Assembly: GCF_022870905.1 (NCBI RefSeq)
Contig: NZ_CP091510.1
Location: forward strand, 2,294,001 to 2,358,000
DNA length: 64,000 bases
Reading direction: 5' to 3'
Source: Neisseria arctica
GTDB taxonomy: Bacteria; Pseudomonadota; Gammaproteobacteria; Burkholderiales; Neisseriaceae
The notes beneath the pieces are model-generated. The model was not told the origin of the DNA and made no database searches. It worked only from the letters and a program-made list of their open reading frames with translations. The translations under genes and the position numbers were made by a program. This document shows positions 20,014 through 28,951 of this stretch, one piece after another. How positions within the stretch are numbered: position 1 is the first letter of the stretch; each line of letters begins with the position of its first letter.

Positions 20014-21060
20014 TTAGCCGACACGGTGGCGGTTGGCATCTGCCAGCAGCGCCAACAAAGCTTCGGTGCTCTCCCAACCGATACAAGCATCCGTAATACT
20101 CTGTCCATAAGTTTCAGGCTTATCTTGCCGCCCTTCTACCAAATGGCTTTCGACCATCACGCCCATGATATTGTCTTCACCGTTACGCAACTGCCCGGCT
20201 ACATCTTCGGCCACTTCCATTTGACGTTTGTAGTCTTTACGGCTGTTGGCATGGCTGAAATCCACCATCAGTTTGGGCGTCACACCTGCCTTGGACAGCT
20301 GCTCGGCAGAAGCCTTAACGTGCTCGCTACTGTAATTCGGTTCTTTACCACCTCGCAGAATAACATGGCAGTCGGGATTACCGGCCGTATGAACAATAGC
20401 GGAATGGCCGGATTTGGTTACCGACAGAAAATGATGTGAATGGGATGCGGCGCCGATGGCGTCAATGGCAATTTTCAAATTACCGTCGGTGCCGTTTTTA
20501 AAGCCGACAGGACAAGACAGGCCGCTGGCTAATTCACGGTGTACCTGGCTTTCGGTTGTACGCGCGCCGATAGCACCCCACGAAATCAAGTCGGCATAAT
20601 ATTGCGGCGTAATCATATCGAGAAACTCGGTAGAAGCCGGCATACCCATATTGTTAAGTGTCAGCAGCAGCTGGCGTGCTTGGCGCAGGCCGAAATTGAT
20701 GTCGAAACTGCCATCTAGATGAGGGTCGTTGATCAACCCTTTCCAACCTACGGTGGTACGCGGTTTTTCAAAGTACACACGCATCACAATCAGTAATTCT
20801 TTTTCATATTTTTTGCGCAAGGGCAACAGCCTACCGGCATATTCAAGCGCAGCTTTGGGATCATGGATGGAACAAGGGCCGATAATCACCAAAAGACGGT
20901 TGTCCCCACCGTGTACCAAACGGGCGATTTCCTGACGGGTGCGGTATACCAGTTCAGAAGCCTCATTGCTGATCGGCAATTCATACAGATGGGCGATCGG
21001 CGGCAACAATTCTTTTACTTCTTTGATTTTTATATCATCGGTTTTATGCGGAATGCTCAT
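20014..21060 (-). CDS. aroG: DAHP synthase, type I alpha (class of AroG/F/H)
   Basis: 3-deoxy-7-phosphoheptulonate synthase condenses phosphoenolpyruvate and erythrose 4-phosphate, the first step of aromatic amino acid synthesis. It is 348 aa. Key segments are IIGPCSIHDP (metal cysteine), MRVYFEKPRTTVGWKGLINDP, GARTTESQVHRELASGLSCP and VDFSHANSRK. Its N-terminal extension (residues 1-40) is the regulatory part in this class. The meningococcal homologue is inhibited chiefly by phenylalanine; I assume but cannot show the same here. Confidence 0.95.
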   Translation of the reverse strand: MSIPHKTDDIKIKEVKELLPPIAHLYELPISNEASELVYRTRQEIARLVHGGDNRLLVIIGPCSIHDPKAALEYAGRLLPLRKKYEKELLIVMRVYFEKPRTTVGWKGLINDPHLDGSFDINFGLRQARQLLLTLNNMGMPASTEFLDMITPQYYADLISWGAIGARTTESQVHRELASGLSCPVGFKNGTDGNLKIAIDAIGAASHSHHFLSVTKSGHSAIVHTAGNPDCHVILRGGKEPNYSSEHVKASAEQLSKAGVTPKLMVDFSHANSRKDYKRQMEVAEDVAGQLRNGEDNIMGVMVESHLVEGRQDKPETYGQSITDACIGWESTEALLALLADANRHRVG

Positions 21061-21355
21061 AGGATTTTTCTTTAAAATCGTATCAAATGAGGTTCAGCTT
21101 AACCCCTTTTATGGCTATTGACAAGCTCGTTTTGATTGATCGAGAAATTTAATTGCGTATATTTCATATTATTTTTTAAAATTGGATTTTTATTTCATTT
21201 TTTTTAAATTTAAAAAATTAAATTTTATTTATTTTGTATGGATATTTTATTAAAAGCATAATCGGAAAAGCATTTTTACTTTGCTCCGGCATTAATGCTG
21301 TATGGAATGTCATGTCACACTATATAATATGACTTTTACGACTCAGGCTATTTTC
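21061..21355. other. AT-rich divergent region aroG / orn
   Basis: These 295 bp include about 140 bp of nearly pure A/T (21120-21260) that could act as an UP element or bent DNA. A perfect TATAAT lies at 21323-21328, 28 bp before the chosen orn start, but without a good -35 match. No gene was seen. Confidence 0.5.
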
Positions 21356-21907
21356 ATGACTCAAAATGCAAACAACCTTTGCTGGCTCGATATGGAAATG
21401 ACGGGCTTAGATCCTGATCGCGACAAAATCATCGAAGTGGCAATGATTATTACCGATCAGGATTTAAATGTTTTGGCACAATCGGAAGTGTATGCTATCC
21501 ACCAAAGCGATGACGTTTTAAACGCTATGGACGAATGGAATACCGCTACCCACGGCCGCACCGGCCTAACCGAACGTGTCCGCCGGTCCGCTTACACTGA
21601 AGCCCAAGTAGAACAAGAATTACTGGACTTCATGGCCCGGCGGATTCCTGAGAAAGCCAGCCCGATGTGCGGCAATACCATTCATCAAGACCGCCGTTTT
21701 ATGGTGCGCCATATGCCGCGCTTGGAGGCTTATTTCCATTACCGCAATCTAGACGTTTCCACCCTTAAAGAGCTCGCCCGCCGCTGGCATCCGGCGCTGG
21801 CCAAAAACGTAGTGAAGCGCGGGGCACATCAAGCTTTGGACGATATTCTCGAGAGTATCGAAGAAATGCGTTACTACCGCGAACATTTCCTCCGCCTGCC
21901 CGACTAA
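21356..21907 (+). CDS. orn: Oligoribonuclease
   Basis: Orn is a DEDDh 3'-5' exoribonuclease that degrades diribonucleotides, including pGpG, to mononucleotides. It is 183 aa from ATG 21356 ([20 protein letters not shown]). The acidic residues are in LDMEMTGLD and [10 protein letters not shown], with the C-terminal motif [13 protein letters not shown] holding the conserved H and D. In-frame ATGs at 21302 and 21329 lie upstream of or within the probable promoter TATAAT at 21323, so the shorter start is preferred. Confidence 0.93.
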   Translation: MTQNANNLCWLDMEMTGLDPDRDKIIEVAMIITDQDLNVLAQSEVYAIHQSDDVLNAMDEWNTATHGRTGLTERVRRSAYTEAQVEQELLDFMARRIPEKASPMCGNTIHQDRRFMVRHMPRLEAYFHYRNLDVSTLKELARRWHPALAKNVVKRGAHQALDDILESIEEMRYYREHFLRLPD

Positions 21908-21918
21908 GTATTTAAGCA

Positions 21919-21946
21919 AGGCCGTCTGAAAAATTTCAGACGGCCT
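21919..21946 (+). terminator. Inverted AG-type DUS pair after orn
   Basis: The 13-bp arms AGGCCGTCTGAAA / TTTCAGACGGCCT have a 2-nt loop and lie 11 bp past the orn stop. The downstream T-tract is weak. Confidence 0.65.
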
Positions 21947-22072
21947 ATCAAGTAAGTTCACAAAAAAATTAAACCCATATGACATAAATCTAAAATAGTT
22001 TGGCCGGCCCAATCTTCATAACAACTTTAAATTTAAAGCCGGACAATTATTCAAGGATTTCGGAGCGACTGA

Positions 22073-23710
22073 ATGGATATTACCGCCACTTCGGCATGGC
22101 AATTACTGCAGGAAAAATGGCAACAGACAGCCGCCATGCATATGCGCCAGCAATTTGAAAGCGAACCGCAACGTTTTGCCGACATGCACATCGCACTGCC
22201 GGGCATGATGCTGGATTTCAGCAAGAACCGGATAGACGGCGAAACAATTGATTTATTGTGCCGCTTAGCCGCAGAAGCCGGCCTGCCCGAAAAAACCCGA
22301 ACCATGCGTAGCGGCGAAAAAATTAATGTTAGCGAAAACCGTGCCGTATTACATACCGCTTTGCGGCTGCCCACCGACGCCGCACCGGTGTATGTGGACG
22401 GAGAAAACGTCGTCCCCCTGCTGCATCGCGAGCTAGAGCGGGCATTGGCATTCGCCGACAGCTTACTGGATGGCCGCTTTACCGGCGCGACCGGCAAGCG
22501 CATTACAGATTTTGTCCACATCGGCATCGGCGGCTCCGATTTAGGGCCGCAAGTTGCGGTTCAGGCACTGCACCCCTACTGCCGCAATATCCGGGTACAT
22601 TTTGTTTCCAATTCGGATGATGCCAACATTGCCCAAGTTTTAGGCCGTCTGAATGCGGAAACCACTGTTTTTTGTATCGCCAGCAAATCATTCGGCACAC
22701 CCGAAACCCTATTGAACGCTCATGCCGCACGCGACTGGTTCCGTACCCAAGGACACTCCGAAGCAGATGTCGCCCGCCATTTCGTCGCCATTTCGAGCGA
22801 AGTGGCCGCCGCACACCAATTCGGCATTGAGGCAGACAAAGTGTTTGCCATGTTCGACTGGGTAGGCGGGCGTTATTCGGTATGGTCGGCCATCGGCTTG
22901 CCTTTGATGGTCGCTATCGGTAGCGAAGCATTCCGCAGTTTCTTAAGCGGAGGACATGCTATGGACGAACACTTCTTCAACACCCCTTACCGCCGTAATA
23001 TGCCTGTAATAATGGCTATGCTGGGTGTTTGGTACAACAATTTTTATCATGCCGGCGGACATACCGTTGTCCCTTATAGCCATAATTTGCGCCGCTTTCC
23101 CGCCTACCTGCAACAACTGGATATGGAAAGCAACGGCAAAAGCCGCAAAATTAACGGCGAACCCGTAGACTGCGATACCGGCCCGCTGATTTTCGGCGAA
23201 GAAGGCGTCAACTGCCAACATGCCTATTTCCAACTATTGCACCAAGGCACGCGCTTGGTACCGGCCGACTTTATCGTTCCGATGAGCAGCCCTTACCGTA
23301 TCGGCAGACAGCACCGTTTTACCGTTGCCAATGCCTTTGCCCAAGCCGAAGCCCTGATGCGCGGTAAAACCTTAGACGAAGCCCTGCTTGAATTGGCCTC
23401 ATTACCGGCTGCCGAACGCGAAATGTTGGCACCGCAAAAAGTGTTTCCCGGCAACCGCCCGAGCAACATGATTCTGGTTGACGATTTGAACCCTTACACC
23501 CTCGGTATGCTGATTGCCCTTTACGAACATAAGGTCTTTGTGCAGGGCGTTATATGGGGCATCAACTCATTTGACCAATGGGGCGTGGAGTACGGCAAAG
23601 TCTTAGCCAAAGCGATTGAGCCGGAATTGTCAGGCGAGCCGTGCGGCAAACATGACAGTTCTACTAACGGTCTGATCGATTATTACCGCCGCTGTCATCA
23701 GAGCGACTGA
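22073..23710 (+). CDS. pgi: Glucose-6-phosphate isomerase
   Basis: Pgi interconverts glucose 6-phosphate and fructose 6-phosphate. It is 545 aa, standard length. Signature segments are the phosphate-binding HIGIGGSDLGPQ, the family signature beginning at VFPGNRPSNMI, GINSFDQWGVEYGK, and C-terminal HDSSTNGLI. A CGGAG ribosome-binding site lies upstream. A DUS core occurs within the gene near 22643. It is followed by a strong bidirectional terminator. Some Neisseria carry two pgi copies; only one is in this window. Confidence 0.98.
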   Translation: MDITATSAWQLLQEKWQQTAAMHMRQQFESEPQRFADMHIALPGMMLDFSKNRIDGETIDLLCRLAAEAGLPEKTRTMRSGEKINVSENRAVLHTALRLPTDAAPVYVDGENVVPLLHRELERALAFADSLLDGRFTGATGKRITDFVHIGIGGSDLGPQVAVQALHPYCRNIRVHFVSNSDDANIAQVLGRLNAETTVFCIASKSFGTPETLLNAHAARDWFRTQGHSEADVARHFVAISSEVAAAHQFGIEADKVFAMFDWVGGRYSVWSAIGLPLMVAIGSEAFRSFLSGGHAMDEHFFNTPYRRNMPVIMAMLGVWYNNFYHAGGHTVVPYSHNLRRFPAYLQQLDMESNGKSRKINGEPVDCDTGPLIFGEEGVNCQHAYFQLLHQGTRLVPADFIVPMSSPYRIGRQHRFTVANAFAQAEALMRGKTLDEALLELASLPAAEREMLAPQKVFPGNRPSNMILVDDLNPYTLGMLIALYEHKVFVQGVIWGINSFDQWGVEYGKVLAKAIEPELSGEPCGKHDSSTNGLIDYYRRCHQSD

Positions 23711-23743
23711 TTTTGCCGTACCATCAATATTTGTTCTGACACT

Positions 23744-23793
23744 AAAAACCAAAACCGCTGTTTCCGATTAAGTGAAACAGCGGTTTTGGTTTT
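23744..23793. terminator. Bidirectional terminator between pgi and cyaY
   Basis: A long perfect stem of about 20 bp (AAAACCAAAACCGCTGTTTC and complement) with a 9-nt loop serves the convergent pgi and cyaY. Confidence 0.88.
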
Positions 23794-23844
23794 CAAAATT
23801 AAAGCGTTTCGAGGCCGTCTGAAAACAACGGCAAACGGCAGCAG

Positions 23845-24168
23845 CTACATAGCGGCAATTTCTACCGCCTCGCCGCAAGCCGTACTCAAAACCTGATTCA
23901 ATACGGCAAAAAATTCGCTACCGTCTCGCATAGCCAGCCATTGGCCGTTTTGGTTTGAAAAATGATAGCCGCCGCTTTTGGCTGCAATCCATAACTCTTG
24001 GTTGGGCGTGTGGCGGTTGATAATGATTTGGGTACCGTCTTCGGCTTCTATCGTCAGCACATTACCCGACAATTGGCAGTCGAACGCCCAGCCGCCGGCA
24101 TCGATTTCGTCTTCAATGTGGTTAAACAACGCATCGGAATGCTGTAAAAATTCACTTTCGGTCATCAT
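23845..24168 (-). CDS. cyaY: Iron-sulfur cluster assembly protein CyaY (bacterial frataxin)
   Basis: CyaY is an iron-binding regulator of the IscS/IscU cluster assembly machinery. It is 107 aa from this start ([20 protein letters not shown]), matching family length. Conserved features are the acidic first helix (EDEID) and the beta-sheet stretch with [34 protein letters not shown] and the DGSEFF segment. The frame continues upstream, but that extension overlaps the divergent lptM and is not frataxin-like. A neighbouring M at 24165 could equally start it. Confidence 0.93.
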   Translation of the reverse strand: MMTESEFLQHSDALFNHIEDEIDAGGWAFDCQLSGNVLTIEAEDGTQIIINRHTPNQELWIAAKSGGYHFSNQNGQWLAMRDGSEFFAVLNQVLSTACGEAVEIAAM

Positions 24169-24258
24169 GGCTTTGTGTATCGCTGCATTTTTGTTTAAGA
24201 TACTCAATCTTGCCATATTACGCGCGCCCGGGCAAACCCCGGCCGTCTGAAAGAAAAG

Positions 24259-24423
24259 ATGATGAAAACCCTTACCCCAATCTTGGCTGCCGCGCTGCTG
24301 TTGAGCGGCTGTGGCTACAAAGGTGATTTGTATCTGCCTAAAGAAGACGATAAAGCACGTTTTGGCGTCGTACAAACCGGCCTTCAGTTTCAAGCTAAAG
24401 AGCCCACCACCCAACCGGAATAA
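24259..24423 (+). CDS. lptM: LptM (YifL)-like small lipoprotein
   Basis: A 54-aa secreted lipoprotein. After [12 protein letters not shown] comes a hydrophobic signal and lipobox LLSGC, then [12 protein letters not shown], the CG-x-KG-x-LYLP pattern of the YifL/LptM family. In E. coli LptM promotes maturation of the LPS translocon LptD and is encoded between cyaY and dapF; here it lies between cyaY and lysA. The assignment of function is by family. A DUS core (24243-24252) precedes it, and lysA begins 6 bp after the stop, so the two are probably co-transcribed. Confidence 0.82.
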   Translation: MMKTLTPILAAALLLSGCGYKGDLYLPKEDDKARFGVVQTGLQFQAKEPTTQPE

Positions 24424-24429
24424 ACCATA

Positions 24430-25662
24430 ATGTCTGAAGTACTTTCCTGCGAACAACGCTCTCTTGCCGAATTGGCCGACACCTTCGGCACCCCACTCTA
24501 TGTTTACAGCCAAGCAGCCTTGGATACCGCTTATCAAAGCTACGCCAGCGCATTTTCAAAATTAAAACCACTGGTGTGCTATGCGGTAAAGGCTAACGGC
24601 AATCTGAGTATTCTGAAACATTTGGCAGCAATGGGCAGCGGTTTTGATATTGTTTCCGGTGGTGAACTAGCAAGAGTGCTGGCTGCCGGCGGTAGTGCCG
24701 GGAAAACTATTTTTTCAGGGGTAGGCAAAAGCGAAGCCGAAATCGAGTTTGCCCTGAACGAAGGTATTTTATGCTTTAACGTGGAATCGCTGCCCGAACT
24801 TGACCGCATCAATACGGTGGCGTCCCGCTTGGGTAAAACCGCTCCGATCTCCCTGCGTATCAACCCCGATGTAGATGCAAAAACCCATCCCTATATTTCT
24901 ACCGGCCTGAAAGCGAACAAATTCGGCATTGCCTATGCCGACGCCCTGGCAGCCTACCGCCATGCCGCTTCGTTAAGCCACCTGAAAATTGTCGGAATCG
25001 ACTGCCACATCGGTTCCCAGCTGACGGATTTAAGCCCTTTGGTAGAAGCCTGCGAGCGCATTATGCTGCTGGTAGATAAATTGGCGGCAGAAGGCATCGA
25101 GCTGGAACATATCGATTTGGGCGGCGGTGTCGGTATTACCTATCTTGATGAAAAAACACCCGACCTGAACGCATATGCCGATGCAGTTGCCAAATTATGG
25201 GCAGGCAGGCCGCAAAAGCTGGTATTGGAACCCGGCCGCAGCTTGGTCGGAAATGCCGGTACGCTGCTTACCCGCGTAGAATTTATCAAGCACGGCGAAG
25301 AGAAAAATTTCATTATTGTCGATGCGGCAATGAACGATTTGATGCGTCCCGCACTCTACAATGCCTATCACCATATCGAAGTCGTTGCATCAGATAATAC
25401 CGCCCCGATCGTTGCCGATGTGGTCGGCCCCATTTGCGAAACGGGCGACTTTATTGCGAAAGAGCGCACGCTTGCCTGCAATCCCGGTGATGTTTTGGCC
25501 ATTCGTAGTGCAGGTGCTTATGCCTCAAGCATGGCCAGCAACTACAACTCGCGCAACCGTGCCGCCGAAGTACTGGTAAACGGCCAAGAAGCTGTTTTGG
25601 TGCGTCGCCGCGAAACATACGAACAACAGCTTGAAAACGAGCTTGCCTGTTTAAACCGTTAA
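24430..25662 (+). CDS. lysA: Diaminopimelate decarboxylase
   Basis: LysA converts meso-diaminopimelate to L-lysine, a PLP-dependent step. It is 410 aa. The PLP lysine is in CYAVKANGN, followed by HIGSQ and [10 protein letters not shown] (phosphate-binding glycines), LEPGRS, and CETGDF near the C-terminal active-site cysteine. It is downstream of lptM, 6 bp apart. The 3' end is followed by an inverted DUS pair. Confidence 0.97.
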   Translation: MSEVLSCEQRSLAELADTFGTPLYVYSQAALDTAYQSYASAFSKLKPLVCYAVKANGNLSILKHLAAMGSGFDIVSGGELARVLAAGGSAGKTIFSGVGKSEAEIEFALNEGILCFNVESLPELDRINTVASRLGKTAPISLRINPDVDAKTHPYISTGLKANKFGIAYADALAAYRHAASLSHLKIVGIDCHIGSQLTDLSPLVEACERIMLLVDKLAAEGIELEHIDLGGGVGITYLDEKTPDLNAYADAVAKLWAGRPQKLVLEPGRSLVGNAGTLLTRVEFIKHGEEKNFIIVDAAMNDLMRPALYNAYHHIEVVASDNTAPIVADVVGPICETGDFIAKERTLACNPGDVLAIRSAGAYASSMASNYNSRNRAAEVLVNGQEAVLVRRRETYEQQLENELACLNR

Positions 25663-25694
25663 AACCTACCTATATCGTCTTCAGGTTAAATGTA

Positions 25695-25731
25695 AAGGCC
25701 GTCTGAAAATAATATTCAGACGGCCTTATTT
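25695..25731 (+). terminator. Inverted AG-type DUS pair after lysA
   Basis: The 13-bp arms AAGGCCGTCTGAA / TTCAGACGGCCTT have a 7-nt loop, followed by ATTTT. It lies between the convergent lysA and mnmG. Confidence 0.78.
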
Positions 25732-25768
25732 TGAATACGGCAATGATAATATTTATCTGCCGATTTTT

Positions 25769-27655
25769 TTATTTGGCATCTTTAAAACCGCGCTTCAAAT
25801 GCACCATCAACAAAGCGATGGCCGCCGGCGTAATACCGGAAATACGCCCCGCCTGCCCGATGGTTTCAGGACGGTGAAGGTTGAGTTTTTGCTGTACTTC
25901 GGCGGAAAGTCCCTGCACTTTACCATAATCGATATCGGCCGGCAGCTTGAGGGTTTCAAGGTCTTTTCTGCTATCGATTTCTTCATTTTGACGATCAATA
26001 TAACCTTGATATTTCACTTGGATTTCCACCTGCTCGGCAACCTCTGCCGGCAACTCTTGCTCGGGAGCGGCCCCTTGCAAAGTCATCAATTCGGTATAGC
26101 TGATGTTCGGACGACGCAATAAATCGTGCAAATTAGCCTCGCGCGACAGCTTTTGGCCGAACACACGCTGCTGCTCGCTTTCGGGCAGTTTGGCCGGTGT
26201 ATACCAACTGGTTTTCAAACGCTGGATTTCACGCTCGATTTGCTCTCGTTTTTGTTCGAAAGCCTGCCATTGGGTGGGAGTAACCAGACCGATTTTATAA
26301 CCGTCTTCGGTTAGGCGCATATCGGCATTGTCTTCGCGCAACTGCAAACGATACTCTGCACGGCTGGTAAACATACGGTAAGGTTCGTTTACACCTTTGG
26401 TAATCAGATCGTCCACCAATACGCCAAGGTAAGCTTGTTCGCGGCGCAAAATCAGCGGCTCCTGCCCGCGCACAAACTGCACGGCATTGGCTCCGGCCAG
26501 CAACCCCTGTGCGGCAGCTTCTTCGTAACCCGTAGTACCGTTGATTTGTCCGGCGAAGAAAAGTCCCTCAATGGTTTTGGTTTCCAAGCTGGCCTTAAGG
26601 TTGCGCGGATCGAAATAGTCGTACTCGATGGCATAACCGGGGCGTAGGATATGGGCGTTTTCCAAGCCTTTCATGGAGCGCACCAGCGCAAGCTGGATAT
26701 CGAAAGGCAAACTGGTCGAAATACCGTTGGGATAATATTCGTGGGTGCTCAATCCCTCCGGCTCAAGGAAAATCTGGTGGCTTTCCTTATCTGCGAACCG
26801 GTTGATTTTATCTTCGATAGAAGGGCAATAACGCGGGCCGACCCCTTCGATTTTGCCGGTGAACATAGGGCTGCGGTCGAAGCCGGAACGGATGATATCG
26901 TGTGTCTGCGCGTTGGTGTGGGTAATCCAGCAGGATACTTGCTGCGGGTGCATGGCGGCATTGCCGCGAACGGAAAAAACAGGTACGGGCGTATCGCCGG
27001 GCTGCTCGGTCAGTTGGGAAAAATCAATGGTACGCCCGTCGATACGCGGCGGCGTACCGGTTTTCAAACGGCTTTGCGGCAGCTTCAATTCTTTCAGACG
27101 GCCCGACAAACCTACCGCGGCAGGGTCACCCGCACGCCCTCCGGCATAGTTTTCCAAACCGATGTGGATTTTCCCGGCTAAGAAAGTACCCGCGGTCAAC
27201 ACAACGGCGCGGGCTTTGAATTCGACACCCATAGCGGTAACAACACCGCTGATACGGTCGCCTTCGAGGGTAATATCGTCTACCTGCTGTTGGAACAATT
27301 CGAGATTTTCTTGATTTTCAAGCATGTGGCGGATAGCCGCCTTGTAAAGTATACGGTCGGCCTGCGCACGGGTGGCGCGCACGGCAGCTCCTTTACTGGC
27401 ATTGAGACGGCGAAACTGAATACCGCTCATATCGGTAGCCAACGCCATCGCTCCGCCCAAAGCATCCAATTCGCGTACCAAATGTCCTTTACCGATACCG
27501 CCGATAGACGGATTGCACGACATTTGACCCAGAGTTTCGATATTGTGTGTGAGCAGCAGCGTTTGCGCACCCATACGGGCGGCGGCAAGTGCCGCTTCGG
27601 TACCGGCGTGCCCGCCGCCGACTACGATTACATCGTATTGTTTGGGGTAAATCAT
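25769..27655 (-). CDS. mnmG: tRNA uridine-5-carboxymethylaminomethyl modification enzyme MnmG
   Basis: This FAD-dependent partner of MnmE builds the cmnm5 modification at U34 of several tRNAs. It is about 628 aa. The dinucleotide-binding loop is [18 protein letters not shown] and the family signatures include [20 protein letters not shown], the RYCPSIEDK segment, and [17 protein letters not shown]. The protein ends [12 protein letters not shown]. In-frame starts exist at 27679 and 27658; family homology supports [10 protein letters not shown] at 27655. A DUS core lies inside the gene near 27093. Confidence 0.96.
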   Translation of the reverse strand: MIYPKQYDVIVVGGGHAGTEAALAAARMGAQTLLLTHNIETLGQMSCNPSIGGIGKGHLVRELDALGGAMALATDMSGIQFRRLNASKGAAVRATRAQADRILYKAAIRHMLENQENLELFQQQVDDITLEGDRISGVVTAMGVEFKARAVVLTAGTFLAGKIHIGLENYAGGRAGDPAAVGLSGRLKELKLPQSRLKTGTPPRIDGRTIDFSQLTEQPGDTPVPVFSVRGNAAMHPQQVSCWITHTNAQTHDIIRSGFDRSPMFTGKIEGVGPRYCPSIEDKINRFADKESHQIFLEPEGLSTHEYYPNGISTSLPFDIQLALVRSMKGLENAHILRPGYAIEYDYFDPRNLKASLETKTIEGLFFAGQINGTTGYEEAAAQGLLAGANAVQFVRGQEPLILRREQAYLGVLVDDLITKGVNEPYRMFTSRAEYRLQLREDNADMRLTEDGYKIGLVTPTQWQAFEQKREQIEREIQRLKTSWYTPAKLPESEQQRVFGQKLSREANLHDLLRRPNISYTELMTLQGAAPEQELPAEVAEQVEIQVKYQGYIDRQNEEIDSRKDLETLKLPADIDYGKVQGLSAEVQQKLNLHRPETIGQAGRISGITPAAIALLMVHLKRGFKDAK

Positions 27656-27807
27656 CATTTTTATATCATTAACCTGCATGTGTTGAGGATAGCGGTAAAA
27701 ATACCTTTCAGCACCGCGCTCCGAAAAATAGCCTGAATTGTACGCTGATTCGTATATCGATACAACGTGCCTTCCGTATCAGAAGCTATTGAGTTATTTA
27801 AATAAAG

Positions 27808-27843
27808 TTTCAAGGCCGTCTGAAAATTCAGACGGCCTTGAAA
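27808..27843. terminator. Inverted AG-type DUS pair beyond amgK
   Basis: The perfect 17-bp arms (27808-27824 and 27827-27843) have a 2-nt loop and lie about 43 bp beyond the amgK stop, in the right place to end that minus-strand transcript. Confidence 0.72.
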
Positions 27844-27885
27844 TCAAAAAAAGGGCTCGGAATCAGATTAAACCTTCATTTAATA

Positions 27886-28890
27886 CTAAAACGTATACCC
27901 CGTTTCCAATTCGTCATCCCCCACCAACTCAACCAACAACGCATACAGCGGTGCCAAATCATTGTAACGGCGCGAAGTGCGGCGCAGGTAGTTAAGGAAA
28001 CGCGGAATTTCAGGACGGTATTTTTCTTTGCCGTCACGGTAATACAAACGGGCAAAAATACCGGCTACTTTCAGATGGCGTTGCACGCCCATCCATTCGA
28101 ACCAACGGTAAAACTCGTCAAAATCAGCAGGAACCGGCAAGCCGGCAGCACGGGCTTTTTCCCAATATCGGATAACCAAATCCAGCACAAACTCTTCTTC
28201 CCACTCAATGAAGGCATCCCGTAAAAGAGACACGAGGTCGTAAGTAATCGGGCCGTAAAGCGCATCTTGGAAATCAAGCACACCGGGGCGTCCGTTGGTC
28301 AGCATCAGATTACGGACGATATAGTCGCGGTGTACGTAAACCTGAGGTTGGGCCAACAAAGGCGGCAATAAGGTATTCTCCACCTGCTGCCATAATTGGC
28401 GTTGTTTGAAATTCAACGGCTTACCCAGCTCTTTGGCAACAAACCATTCGGGAAAGAGATTGATTTCACGCAACATGACTTCCCGATCATATTCAGGCAA
28501 CACACCCGGCCGGCTGGCTTTTTGCAAAACCACCAATTCTTCGATCGCTTCCAACAACAAAGCCTTGTGGGCGATTTCCCGGCTGTCGTGTTGCATAGCG
28601 GCAAGAAAAGTCGTATTGCCCAAATCATTGAGCGCCATAAAGCCTTGCTCTTCATCCACCGCCAGAACTTGCGGCACATTTACCATGTCGAACAATTTTT
28701 GTACTTTTAAATAAGGGGCAACGCTCATTTTATCGGGCGGAGCATCCATACAGATAATGCTGCGGCCGTCTGAAAAAACAGCGCGGAAATAGCGGCGGAA
28801 GTCGGCATCGGCGGCGGCAAAGCTTAATTCGAACGGTTGCGCCGGGAAAATGCTTTCCAGCCATTTTTTTAATTCGGTTTGTCGTTGCAT
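27886..28890 (-). CDS. amgK: Anomeric MurNAc/GlcNAc kinase AmgK-like phosphotransferase
   Basis: An aminoglycoside-phosphotransferase-fold kinase of 334 aa. In Pseudomonas, AmgK phosphorylates the anomeric carbon of MurNAc and GlcNAc in peptidoglycan recycling that bypasses de novo synthesis and confers fosfomycin tolerance. The catalytic loop is HRDYIVRNLML (HxDxxxxN) and the metal site is VLDFQDALYGP. It is divergent from lptD, the same neighbourhood as in pseudomonads, supporting the assignment. Its usual partner, the uridylyltransferase murU, is not adjacent here. A DUS core lies in the gene near 28766. Confidence 0.85.
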   Translation of the reverse strand: MQRQTELKKWLESIFPAQPFELSFAAADADFRRYFRAVFSDGRSIICMDAPPDKMSVAPYLKVQKLFDMVNVPQVLAVDEEQGFMALNDLGNTTFLAAMQHDSREIAHKALLLEAIEELVVLQKASRPGVLPEYDREVMLREINLFPEWFVAKELGKPLNFKQRQLWQQVENTLLPPLLAQPQVYVHRDYIVRNLMLTNGRPGVLDFQDALYGPITYDLVSLLRDAFIEWEEEFVLDLVIRYWEKARAAGLPVPADFDEFYRWFEWMGVQRHLKVAGIFARLYYRDGKEKYRPEIPRFLNYLRRTSRRYNDLAPLYALLVELVGDDELETGYTF

Positions 28891-28951
28891 GATGGTTTTC
28901 AGGTTAAAATAAATGCTATTTTAACTGGCAAAACCGATTTAAGGTGATACT

